This document shows positions 1 to 10,358 of a stretch of DNA of 64,000 bases, piece after piece. Position 1 is the stretch's first letter. Each line of letters opens with the position of its first letter. The DNA is taken from contig NC_061514.1 of NCBI RefSeq assembly GCF_022539505.1, forward strand, positions 338,937,090-339,001,089. Direction: 5' to 3'. The DNA is from Lolium rigidum. Lineage: Eukaryota; Streptophyta; Magnoliopsida; Poales; Poaceae. The notes beneath the pieces were generated by a model that saw only the letters and a list, made by a program, of their open reading frames with translations, was not told the origin of the DNA and made no database searches. Position numbers and translations under genes: made by a program.

Positions 1-836
1 GCATTTTATGTAGTAACAATTTTATTTTCAATATCCCTATTAGGCATAACTTTCGATTTCAAAAGATCAACATCAGAGGCAAGACTATCAACTCTAGAAA
101 CAAGAATATCAATTTTATTGAGCTTTTCCTCAACAGATTTGTTAAAGGCAGTTTGTGTACTAATAAATTCTTTAAGCATAGCCTCAAGTCCAGGGGGCGT
201 ATTCCTATTATTGTTGTAAGAATTCCCATAAGAATTAGCATAACCGTTACCATTATTATAAGGATATGGCCTATAGTTATTACTAGAATTGTTCCGATAA
301 GCATTGTTGTTGAAATTATTATTTTTAATAAAGTTTACATCAACATGTTCTTCTTGGGCAACCAATGAAGCTAATGGAACATTATTAGGATCAACATTAG
401 TCCTATCATTCGCAAGCATAGACATAATAGCATCAACCTTATCATTCAAGGAAGAGGATTCTTCGACGGAATTTACCTTCTTACCTTGTGGAGCTCTTTC
501 CGTGTGCCATTCAGAGTAATTAACCATCATATTATCAAGAAGCTTTGTTGCTTCACCAAGAGTGATGGACATAAAGGTACCTCCAGCAGCTGAATCCAAT
601 AAATTCCGCGAAGAAAAATTTAGTCCTGCATAGAAGGTTTGGATGATCATCCAAGTAGTCAGTCCATGGGTCGGGCAATTTTTAACCAAAGATTTCATTC
701 TTTCCCAAGCTTGAGCAACATGTTCATTATCCAATTGTTTAAAATTCATTATGCTACTCCTCAAAGATATAATTTTAGCAGGGGGATAATATCTACCAAT
801 AAAAGCATCCTTGCATTTAGTCCAGGAATCAATACT
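1..836 (-). pseudogene. Athila-type Ty3/gypsy gag fragment (5' part lost in gap)
   Basis: An open minus-strand frame runs from the gap edge at 836 to a TAA at 6-8. Gag forms the virus-like particle of LTR retrotransposons. The N-terminal part has the Retrotrans_gag look: an AWERMKSLVKNCPTHGL helix, then FYAGLNF and SAAGGTFMSITLGEA. It is followed by an Asn/Tyr-rich linker (about residues 145-190) and a C-terminal coiled-coil-like stretch with regularly spaced Leu and Val. No CCHC zinc knuckle is seen before the stop. The frame has no Met at the gap edge, so the true start lies in the gap. The Asn-rich linker and TPPGLEAMLKEF are typical, from memory, of Athila-group gags in wheat. The TAA may be a premature stop, because Athila gag and pol are normally continuous; the window edge prevents a check. 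Confidence 0.8.
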
Positions 837-936
837 NNNNNNNNNNNNNNNNNNNNNNNNNNNNNNNNNNNNNNNNNNNNNNNNNNNNNNNNNNNNNNNN
901 NNNNNNNNNNNNNNNNNNNNNNNNNNNNNNNNNNNN
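837..936. other. assembly gap, 100 N
   Basis: Exactly 100 N. The round length suggests a scaffold gap of unknown true size. The gag frame runs into it from the left. The sequence to the right (937-1093) is unrelated to gag and contains a short near-palindrome at 1045-1062 (8-bp arms, 2-bp loop). Confidence 0.98.
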
Positions 937-1093
937 GCGACTTTGTGAGACGTTGTCTATCAGAACTTTTCTTGTAGTGAAAACATTCATCTTTACAGAA
1001 ACTCTTCGGTAGTTTCAAGTGAAGAATAAAATTTACGGACACATCATCCGAACATTCGGATGCGAGAGTAACTTGTTACAGAAGAAAGTATCA

Positions 1094-4000
1094 TTACTTA
1101 AGTGGAATCAATGCCTCTGAGCTAATCTCTAGCCTGGCAGCAATCGTAGAGGCATAATCCTTCACGAGGGGTATGCATTGGCTAACATCACTGTCATCTC
1201 TTGCAATGTCTTCTAAATATAACGAAGGATGTCACGACAGAACGAAAGCAAGTGCCGACTCGACTCCTGCAAGAAGCTGACTGCTAACAAGCTTGCATAC
1301 CTTCTTAGCATTGCTAAACTTTGACATCAAAGTTAGCAGCGTTGGAGGAAGTGAATTCAAAGGGAACATTGTCTTCCATATAATTTTTAAGCCAGTATAG
1401 CATTTGTCAAAGAATCGGTGTATTTGGTGCATCCGATCATGAAACTTTGCAACAATCACATCCTTTCGCCTATCCGACCAGAAAACTTCTTCATATTGTA
1501 AAAGGTTGGCTAAAGCAGTTACATGATCGTGCACTCGTTTGTTTTCTTCAGATGGATTCAAAGCAATGATAGCCGCCATAGCAATGATGAAAGACAAGGA
1601 CGCAAAGATCAGAAGCAAGAGGGAAAATCTTACAAAACTCTTGAAGGGAATTCAAGAAGTACTGAAATACTTACAATTCAAACTGTCAGTAGCTTTCTAC
1701 AGCTCGTTCAGAGCGTATCTTCTGCGTCAACAGTCGTTTCGCCTTTCTTCTTAATGATAGCCGCCATAGCATGGATACTACGCATATCTCTTTCCATTTG
1801 TGTAATTCGGATCTTCATCTACTGAAGCCGATCACTTTCAGAATCATCAACCGAAGAGCTTCCAACAAAAGAAGGAACATGGACCACCTGCAAAAATTAT
1901 ATTATCGGGATTGCCAAAGTGTATATTCATTGTCGATAGATTTTACCACTCCCATCGGGAGCGCATAGCCGGAAATGAAAACAGAGCAATTGGAAATAAG
2001 AAGAACTGGCAGCATCACCAGCTCCGAATTCATTACAAATAAAAATCCCTAGAAAAGGCATCATCTGGAGCAAGTAGCAAATTACAAAGGAGAATAATTC
2101 GAGGAGCTTGGGTCTGTGCTGATGAGCTTGGGACAGGTCCCCTGGCAACTGGTTTATTTGACGATACTAACTCAAGAAGTTGTATCGCGCATTTACTTTG
2201 CTGGTGCCTTGAAGGGGCTAAGATTGATGGCCAGTCCATCCTAACCCTTCGACAGCTCCTTCGTCAACATCTCCATCTCATCTTTGAAGCCATGTCCCAG
2301 AAAAAGCTGGAAAGCAAGAAGGGCACCGTAGGTACGCGAGGTATGTTTGAATACCTCGATGGTTCCTTCGGTGTTGATGGAGAAAGTATCCACCAACTAT
2401 TCCAGTGTCTTCTGCTGATCCGCTTTGGGGAGGATCATGGCGTGAAGTCTCAACATGACCGTCTTATTCTTCTGAAGAAGTACTTGGACGCAGTCGCTGG
2501 ACTCAATCTCCAATGAAATAGCATCAGATGAAGAGTCGGTTGGGAGCTTGTTTGTCGAATCAGAAGATATGTCGGCAACTTCTGCAAAAAGGAAGAGGCA
2601 GAAGTTAGAAGTTAATTAATTTAAACAAGAAGAATTAGAAGACAAAGAAGTCACATTACCAAGCAAGACCGTGATGGATTTCAGTAGTAGATCCTCCTTT
2701 TCCTTCTGTTGAGTTTGGGCTTCAACCTTCGTCTTCTCCTCCCCCATCTTCTTCTTCAGCTAGTCAAGTTCCTTCTTCAAAACGTCTACCTCTCGACGGG
2801 CGTTGGCACCTATTGTTATTGCCCGGTCAAGCTTGGAGGAACTTGATGCAGCGTCTTCTTGGAGCCGAGTGTTTGTATCTTGGAGAGAGGAGAATTGGGA
2901 GATAAAATCTTTCGAAATAGTTATAGCGGTCTGAATGTCCTGTAAAAGAATAGTCGAGATAAGCAATATTAAAATAAACATATGGAAAGAAACATTTCAC
3001 AAAGCCCACATTCGATTACAAGTAGTCAAATGTAGACTTGGGGGCTAGAAGAGAGGATACCATCATCAAGAAAAATCAAATACTTACGGGTTTCTCGGAA
3101 GGAGCAGAGGAAGCAACCACTGCCGATGAAATCTCCTTCTCCTTTGGAAGGGAAGAAGGAGCCGAGGGAGCCGAAGGAGCATAAGGAGCTGAAGGAGCCG
3201 TTGGCGGGACGGAGGCTTCAGATGCTGTGGGAGTAGCCTTAGCCTTCTTCGAAGGAGGCTCTATAAATCCCTCATCACTGCAACATATGGGTTGGTAAGT
3301 TTAAAAGGAGAAACAAATCAACTTCGAGAGAAATTAAGAGAACTTACAAATCGAGGATCAAGTCATCCTCATCGGCGAAGCCGCTAGAAGATCTCTTCGG
3401 AAGCTAGACACTGGCCTTCTACGGAGCTGCACGAACAAAAGGAGCACGATCAACTTCATTGGCATGACTCAACTCAGCTGTATCGAACAATGTATCATCA
3501 CAATTTCTATGAACAGCAGAGGAAGCTTTAGACTGGCAGGATCGATGTCCCTTTCTAGGAGGGCCTCATTGATTTTGATCATTCTTGTGCCAGATTCTAC
3601 ATTGGCGGTGGAGTCACCCTCTTCAAGGTTTTCTTCATCTTCCGAAAAATTAGAAAATACTCGACAGTTGAAGTGGTTTCTCGGAGTGAAAAATGATTCA
3701 GTATGGCAAGGTAAAGCATATAGAATAAAAGTGCAAGCGGACAATAAAAAAGGTTACCTCAATTGGCTGGTGATCTCGGTAGTAAGGATCATGGAGGGCC
3801 ACCAGGGGAATTGAATCTGCTTGTCTAAAATGAGTCAGCCGTCTGACTTTTATCTAGCAGTTCCTTTTCATACAATTCTGCAACGTTAACTCAAGTTTCG
3901 TCCATAGGACCTGAATATAGCCACATATGGTGAGCCCTGGACATAACTGGTTGGATGCGACGCTTTAGCAACACAACAACATTTTCGGTGCCAATCATCG

Positions 4001-4762
4001 TCTGGCCATCAGATTCCTTTATCATAAGCAATTTCTCGAATAACTTGTCGGCTACTGACTTTTCTTTTGCTGTCAATATATTTCTCCAAGACTTCTTCAG
4101 TACAACCTCAAGGACATCCACAAACTTCGGCAGACATGTACCGCGACCAGCTACCGATGAATCTTTAAGATAGAACCACTTCAACCTCCATCCCTGGACA
4201 GATTCTCTCATTGGAAAGTTGAAATAGTCCACATCTTCTCGAACAACAAAGAAAACTCCACCGGTAACAAATGAACCATTGCTACTATTGTAACATTTTA
4301 CAACAAAGATTTTCTTCCATAAACCCCAGTGGGGGTCAATGCCAAGAAAAGCCTCACAAAGGGTGATAAAGATCGAAGGTGGAGAATGGAATTTGGAATT
4401 AGTTGCCAGAGTTGGATCCCATACGAAATTAAAAGGCATCGGAGAAATTCATGATCAGGCAGAGACAATCCACGATACAAGAACGCAACAAACATTACAA
4501 AAAAGTCATCGGTAGGATTAGGACGTGAGGCTGAACCTGGGAGGATGACATTGCTCTCTTCGTCAGGGGTCAAGCCGAGGCTCGGTGCCTTATTCACGTC
4601 ACGCTTCGACGTTGTCGAAGCAGGGCAGTCGCCGGGGGCGCCCTTGGTCGCCGCGGCGGAAGCCTCTGGCACGGCCTTCGTCGCCGCATCAGCGGCCTCC
4701 TTGGAGACAGTGCTGCTTGAACCAGCGCCGGTGGTGGCTGCGGAGTTCTTCTTCTTCACCAT
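1094..4762 (-). pseudogene. Transposase_28-family (PF04195, 'putative gypsy type transposon') gene, multi-exon and decayed
   Basis: This family is abundant in grass repeats; its biochemical role is not established. The first exon begins with ATG at 4760-4762 (MVKKKNSAATTGAG), an Ala/Ser-rich leader. The signature block follows, with LTPDEE, FLYRGLSLPDHEF, YGIQLWQL and, in a shifted frame, FITLCEAFLGIDPHWGLWKKIF split over about 4300-4470. An acidic exon lies near 3470-3680, a coiled coil at 2760-2930, and a C-terminal helical domain at 2010-2520 and 1094-1600. Lesions seen: a 1-nt frameshift near 4375-4390, TAG at 2397-2399 and 2241-2243, another frameshift near 2190-2210, and TGA at 1232-1234. 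Past that TGA the same frame stays open for 45 more codons to a TAA at 1094-1096, so I place the ancestral 3' end there. Intron borders are only approximate. The family call rests on motifs I recognise, not on a search. Confidence 0.75.
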
Positions 4763-4894
4763 CTTGGGATGCTTGTGAGGTGGTAGATAATTGGAACGTG
4801 ACGGTGGTGGCGGTGCAGGAGTTATGGAGGTATGAGAACAGAGGAAGAAGAAAGCGATGGAAGGGAGAATGAAGGAGGTGAAACTCTGCTTTTT

Positions 4895-4907
4895 CTTTTA
4901 TATAAAG
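4895..4907 (-). promoter_or_regulatory. candidate TATA box of the Transposase_28-like gene
   Basis: Read on the minus strand this is CTTTATATAAAAG, about 135 bp upstream of the ATG at 4762. The spacing suits a plant core promoter with a leader of roughly 100 nt. No other core element was identified, and the gene is dead, so this is a relic. Confidence 0.5.
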
Positions 4908-5059
4908 AGGGATTACAAAAGATTTGGCCCAAGAGATCCGCGGTTAGGTCACCACGTGTTATCAAGATTATCATACCAAAGGACAGTTCCCCCACTACGC
5001 GTAGAAATCGAGGAGGCGCCTCGGTCAAAGCGCAAGGATCGGTCATTTCCTAAGTGACT

Positions 5060-6021
5060 GCGCAGGTATAGGGTGGGCCCATCAGGTCAAATCATGTCAA
5101 TCAAGCCGCTGCAGAGGCCACGCCAGTGGTGATATCATCAAAAGTATCTGCTACTCATTTTTGGACCCATATGCGAAAATTACTGTACGTAACAGTTTTT
5201 TTCGAATCCTTCCATGTGCTACCGTAATCCTTCTGTACGGTATTGAGTTCTTATATATATTTTAACTGCCCACTCGAATGTTGACCTTGTTTCCACAAAA
5301 CTAGCATCTAGGTTAGTTGTTTTGCTGGGTGCTCCGTGTTTATTAATCGTGGTAAAGTTGAGCATATTTCGAAGGTTCAATACAGAATACAAAGATTGTA
5401 TAGATGATATAACGAAGCATAGGCTAGCTCATGAAAGCTAGCTTGAAAAACGAATATGTTTCTTGAAGAAACTCAAGTTACGTAATTATTTCTCTTACAA
5501 GGAAGTTACATAGTGACTTTTATATATACTTATTGGCACGTCTAATAAACTCTGAAGAATAGTAAGCTGATGTGTCGATTCTATATGGTGTTTTAAGCAT
5601 GTTCTTTCATTATAAAATCTCTCTCATTACATGCTCCATCTAGTAAATATTATGCTTATTATACATGATTACGTGTTTTCATTTATTTTTATGTGAATTT
5701 TGCACAATTAGTAGTTTTATTAGTTTTTATCAGGTTTCCATGTATTTTGTTTGTGTAGGTAATTTGAATATTTATCAACAAAGTACGAAGAAAAAAACGG
5801 GAAAAAAGTTTTGAAGAGCGAAAAGTGATATTTTCCAACGGTTTTGTAGCCCTCGACCATACAATCCCAACCAGTCAAATAACACCACAATCAAAGTTAG
5901 GTACGATAAAATGGGGCGGCCCTAGCTGGCGCTCGATCGCCAGGTTTAAGGAGAGCGATCGGTTTTCGACAGCCTAATTAAGGAAAGCCGTGTTAGCAAC
6001 CCTAAATCCGTATTTGAAAAT
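5060..6021. other. AT-rich non-coding stretch, nothing recognised
   Basis: No frame with family-like composition and no clear terminal repeats. It leads directly into the tandem arrays that follow. Confidence 0.6.
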
Positions 6022-6828
6022 TTAAAATATTTTATCTCACAAACGACAACTCCTATTTAAGATCTGTTTTCACCAATAAATCCGTCTCGACGAGATCTTC
6101 AAAACTAGCACCCATGTTGATATGTTTCGAGAAACTTTTTTTCGGGCTAAAAGTTATCAATCCTCTCTATCTGAATAATCAACCCCTCCGTATTTGAGTG
6201 ATCAACGGTGAATGTATAAAATTATCAACCTGGTGCAGACTATTGAGGAAAAGTTCTGCATGCATGCACAAATAGCCGAATCTGCTGATGTCAGCGGAAT
6301 CTATTTCAAATTTGTAAATTCAAACTGTTTTAACTTTCAAACGATAACTCTAAATTAAGATTTGTTTTCACCAATAAATTCGTCTCGATGAGATCTTCAA
6401 AACTAGCACCCATGTTGATATGTTTCGAGAAACTTTTTTTCGGGCTAAAAGTTATCAACCCTCTCTATCTGAATAATCAACCCCTCCGTACTTGAGTGAT
6501 CAACGGTGAATGTATAAAATTATCAACCTGGTGCAGGCTATTGAGAAAAAGTTCTACATGCACAACAAATAGACGAATCTGCTGATGTCAGCGGAATCTT
6601 TTTCCAAATTTGAAAATTCAAAATGTTTTAACTTTCAAACGACAACTCCAAATTAAAATTCGCTTTCACCAATAAATCCGTCACGACGAGATATTCAAAA
6701 CTAGCACCCATGTTGATATGTTTCGAGAAACTTTTTTTCGGGCTAAAAGTTATCAATCCTCTCTGTTTGAATAATCAACCCTCGGTACTTGAGTGATCAA
6801 CGGTAACATGTATAAAATTATCAACCCC
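6022..6828. repeat. tandem repeat, 298-bp unit, about 2.7 copies
   Basis: The landmark TCAAAACTAGCACCCATG occurs at about 6099, 6397 and 6695, exactly 298 bp apart each time. Flanking landmarks (TTTCGAGAAACTTTTTTTCGG; CTGATGTCAGCGGAATCT) repeat with the same spacing. The units are visibly similar but diverged, with scattered substitutions and small indels, so the array is not very recent. It is non-coding and AT-rich. Confidence 0.9.
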
Positions 6829-7420
6829 AAAGTTAATTTTATTTGAAACAGTTTAGCGATTTTTTTTAGTTTATAAGCTATCAACCCGGTGTCCTGTTAT
6901 TTATCAACAGTAAATATAAATAACTACCAACCCTAAAAATCTAATTTTATTTCGAATATTTTGGCGACTCTTTTTAGTTTACAAGTTATCAACCCGGTGG
7001 CCCGTTATTTATCAATGGTAATTATAAATAACTATCAACCCTATAAAGTATTCCATTTAGAATATTTTTTCAAACATTTTTTTTTACAAGCTATCAACCT
7101 GGTGCCTCGTTATTTATCAACGGTAAATATAAATAAATAATAACCTTAAAAAGTATTTCATTTAGAATATTTTAGCGACTCTCTTTTAGTTTACAAGCTA
7201 TCAACCCGGTGACCCGCTATTTATCAATGGTAAAATATAAATAAAAATCAACCCTAAAAATTTAATTTAATTTAAAATATGTAGCGACTCTTTTTTTGTT
7301 TACAAGTTATCAACCCGGTGCCCCGTTATTTATCAACGGTAAATATAAATACCTAGCAACCCTAAAAAGTAAATTTCATTTAGAAATATTTTAGCAACTT
7401 TTGTTAGCTTACAACTTAAA
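6829..7420. repeat. tandem repeat, 105-109-bp unit, about 5 copies
   Basis: The landmark TATCAACCCGGTG (or CCTGGTG) recurs at about 6881, 6989, 7094, 7201 and 7310, giving periods of 108, 105, 107 and 109. Each unit has a second landmark TTATTTATCAACGGTAAATA. Both arrays share the words TATCAACC and ATCAACGGT, so the short unit probably derives from part of the 298-bp unit. Confidence 0.88.
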
Positions 7421-8229
7421 ACAGTACTTAATTTAAGTAGTAAGTGGTAGTTCATTTGAGTTGCAAGTGGATCTTCCCACCCGTTATTTTCCCCCTTAAA
7501 TACCACTGGCCCGAAAAAGGGAATTGCAAAAGGACCCCATTAAATATGAATTACCGTACGAAAATAAAACCCAAAAGGGAATTGCAAAAAGAGAATTGAG
7601 AGTCTGCCTCGTGATAAAGAAAAAGAGTGAGATGCTATATGTATGCAACAACTTATGAAAAGAGTGCTGAAAAGTTGGCTCATTAAATGCAAATCCATGA
7701 GATGCTCTGTGCATGTGCATGCATGCAGTGTGAACGCTCTTGGCTGCATGCAACTTGCAAAGTAGTAATACAAGCTGTTAGTGTGAACACGTGTGAACGC
7801 AATTAAAAAACTACGTGATAAAAAGAGATTTGAATCGCGCTTTCGCGCGAGCGCTCGCTCGAGCGAGCGATTACCAGGGAGGGGATTTGGATAAAATGAT
7901 GCCTATATATTAATAAAAAAGGTGGGAGTTTTAGGGTCATGTGGTACGGCCATCCACGACCGTACGGCTTGACTGTACCAAATAGGGAAATCGGCGTGAT
8001 TGCCACAATTCAGTGCAAACAAGAAATACATTAGCAGCGAATTATCATATCAAATACAAAATGAATAGAGACGATACATGAATGGCAGTATTAGGACGCG
8101 GTACAAAATAAACCAAGGTACAGAGCCTTTGTTGGAAGTAAACAAGAAAAGAAAACCAGAAAACCGTATACTAGGAAAAGATTACTCTGCATATAGATGG
8201 GTTGATGATCAACGAGTGTAGGTAGGGCT
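7421..8229. other. peroxidase 3' flank; no gene recognised
   Basis: It contains a perfect 18-bp palindrome at 7852-7869 (CGCTCGCTCGAGCGAGCG) within a local GC island (about 7836-7872) in otherwise AT-rich DNA. The part next to 8229 should include the peroxidase 3' UTR on the minus strand, but I see no canonical AATAAA for that strand. Confidence 0.5.
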
Positions 8230-9436
8230 TTAATAGGTCTTGTCGTTGACCTTCCCGCAGAATTCCCTGATCTCGCCCACGGTGCTGTTCTTCACCTCCC
8301 AGTTTCCCATCTTCACCATGGCTTTAGCGAATGCATCGTACCAGGGGTTTCGGCCAATTGGAAGAATATCCGACAAAAAGAAAGGGTCACGGGCAAATGA
8401 ATCCACCATGGCCGTGGTCTCCGTCGACTCCAGCAGTACCGCATCGGAGGTGAAGAGCACATTGTGTTCCTTCACGTTCTTGTAGTACTGGTGGTCCAAC
8501 GCGTAGGGGGTCTTGTAATCCTGCGGCACATTTACGCTGTTCGCAGTGCATGTCGTGTTCAGTTGGTCGGCGAGCGTGCGGTTCATGGCCGTGCTGGAGT
8601 TGTCAGGCAGCAAACGGTTGGAGAAGGAGTTGGCGAAGGAGCCGCAGGCCGAGCGGCCGATGGAGTGCGCACCAGAGAGCACGAGCATGTCCGTCTGGTC
8701 GAGCCCCTTTGCAGCGAACATGTCTGTGATCAGCTTGAGGTCGCCGAAGGGTGGGGGCAGGTTCAAGAAGGTGTCGTTGGCGCGTGATACTTTCCCATCG
8801 TAGCGGCCGGCCGGCACGTCGTAGTTTATTTTGCCGCCGCTCAGGCTGCAGCTGGCGTCGCGCCCGGCGAAGGCGACGATGTCGGCGCAGGAGACGACGC
8901 CCTTGCATTCCTCCTCAAGGGCAGCCTTTGCCTTCTCGATTATGTTGAACCCGCGCAGGCTCAGGTTCGGGATAGCCGTCATCTCCGTCTCTGGGCCGGC
9001 CAGCAGGACGGAGGCGTCGCAGCCCTGAAGAGAACCGCGCCGTCCACGCAACATTGTGAGCCAGCTACTCTAATTATCGTGCATGCACATAACTATATGA
9101 ATACTAAACGAACTGACTACTGACTAAAATTTGTGGTACCTCGACAAAGCAATCATGGAAGAAGAGGCGGATGAGCCCGGCCTTTTCGCCCGGGGTGGCT
9201 TGCTCCACGAACCTTTTCACGATCTCCTCAGCCTGGGGGCATTTCTTGGCGGCGTAGTAGTCGACCTTGAGGTCAGGGCGAGGGTTCTTGGGAGGGGAAG
9301 CCGTTGGGAGCTTAAACGGCAGGTTGGGATTCGGTGCTGGAAAGCCGTAGCCGGCATAGATTGAGATTGAGAATTCGCAGGACACGGCACCGAGCAAAGA
9401 CGCGAGCACGGCGAGAACGGCAAGCTTGGGCGCCAT
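8230..9436 (-). CDS. class III secretory peroxidase (intact, two exons)
   Basis: A secreted haem peroxidase that oxidises phenolics and other donors with H2O2 in the apoplast or wall. Exon 1 is 9140-9436 (99 codons) and exon 2 is 8230-9024; the 115-bp GT-AG intron (9025-9139) falls between CFVE and GCDAS, the classic class III position, phase 0. The 363-residue product has a signal peptide (about 1-20), distal Arg90 and His94 (RLFFHDC) and proximal His219 ([10 protein letters not shown]). All eight conserved cysteines are present (66, 96, 101, 139, 145, 226, 258, 355), plus an extra Cys158. There are five N-glycosylation sequons (182, 241, 247, 255, 345). Residues 21-58 form an unusually long Pro-rich spacer before the first Cys. 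I chose ATG 9436 over an upstream in-frame start because it begins the signal peptide and lies downstream of the TATA box. No vacuolar C-terminal extension is seen. Confidence 0.96.
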
Positions 9437-9488
9437 ATGCCTACCTACTCGGGTCAGCTTGGTAGTGTTTGCTGGAGAGAAGATGAGA

Positions 9489-9936
9489 TGAAGCCAACTT
9501 GCTGCTCTGCATGTGTATTTATAGTTCCGGCACATCAGAGATGGAAGATGACTTTTGCAGCGCCTGTGTGTCGGTTAGTTAGTCAAACGGCCAGCCGGGA
9601 ACGTGGAGAGCACACACAAGTTGATGTGCGTGCATCAATCGCGGTGGGACTAGCTTGATTATATTGCTCCATTATGCATACTGCCACTACTTGCATATGA
9701 TGGAACTACGATCTCAACTGGGATTCCATATCCCGCTAAAATCTCACTTGATAATTCATTCTACGTATTCTACTGTACTTTTTTTTGCCTCAAAATTTAC
9801 ACTACAAAATTCAAAATAAACTGTAAGTGCAACTTAAGTGAAATCCCACTTGATACCCTAGATCGAACACATCATATGATCGAACTTAGGACAGATCCCA
9901 CTTAAATCCCATTTATAATTCGTTTTACATATTCTA
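9489..9936 (-). repeat. proximal copy of the duplicated peroxidase promoter block
   Basis: This segment, from just inside the leader (AGCCAACTTGCTGCTCTGCA) outward, matches three pieces lying farther upstream: 10267-10355, about 12030-12042 and 14500-14866. Shared landmarks include GTCAAACGGCCAGCCGGGAA (distal GTCAAACTGCCAGCCGGGAA), TGATTATATTGCTCCATTAT and ATTCCATATCCCGCTAAAAT. The proximal copy ends where a LINE-like tail begins at about 9937. Confidence 0.88.
9515..9524 (-). promoter_or_regulatory. TATA box of the peroxidase gene
   Basis: CTATAAATAC on the minus strand, about 80 bp upstream of the ATG, implying a short leader of about 50 nt. The same box with its flanks recurs at 10290-10299 in the duplicated promoter block. 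Confidence 0.8.
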
Positions 9937-10250
9937 AGTAATTTTTTTCGAGAACCCGCAGGAGATCTACGGGTTTTTATATTAAGCTTGCCAGAAAAAG
10001 GGTTTTGTACAAGAACACCGCATCCACCAAGACCTCCCTCGGGCTAGTCTATTGTTCTAAGATGCGTACTCCTACGAAGGACCCAAGAAATCCACTCGCT
10101 ATCGATGATCTCTAGGAGGGAGTGGGCCAAGATGATATCACCACCGAAACCCTAGCGTTCCTCTGAAGCTAAATATACCGCATCGTTAGCAGAGCACATG
10201 AGCGGAAATCCTTGCGAAGCGGCGCGGGAGCCGATCAGCAGCCTCGGACC
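9937..10250 (-). mobile_element. probable LINE 3' fragment
   Basis: On the minus strand the sequence ends in GGTTCTCGAAAAAAATT, a tail like those of plant L1 LINEs, and it interrupts the promoter-homologous sequence exactly at that tail. No reverse transcriptase motif is preserved. It could also be another element type with an A-rich end. Confidence 0.35.
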
Positions 10251-10266
10251 ACCAGTCCGATCAGCA

Positions 10267-10355
10267 GCCAACTTGCTGCTCTCCATGTGTATTTATAGTT
10301 CCGGCACAGCAAACAACACCGTAACCGGGAGTAGAGGACCTTTGCAGCGTATGTG
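10267..10355 (-). repeat. distal copy of the peroxidase promoter, TATA-containing part
   Basis: It matches 9489-9570, including AGCCAACTTGCTGCTCT and the TATA box (10290-10299). The segment contains a small divergent stretch (about 10310-10340). It ends at the TAA target site of the first Harbinger element. No peroxidase exon lies on its gene side, so it is either an extra upstream promoter or the remnant of a lost tandem gene copy. Confidence 0.8.
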
Positions 10356-10358
10356 TAA

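Noticed and set aside
4585..4872. Arg/Ser-rich plus-strand frame opposite the Transposase_28-like first exon
   Set aside because: Shadow of the Ala/Ser-rich minus-strand exon; no start context or motif of its own.
8464..9028. Several plus- and minus-strand frames overlapping peroxidase exon 2
   Set aside because: GC-rich third positions in the true gene create long antisense and off-frame shadows; the true frame has all catalytic motifs.
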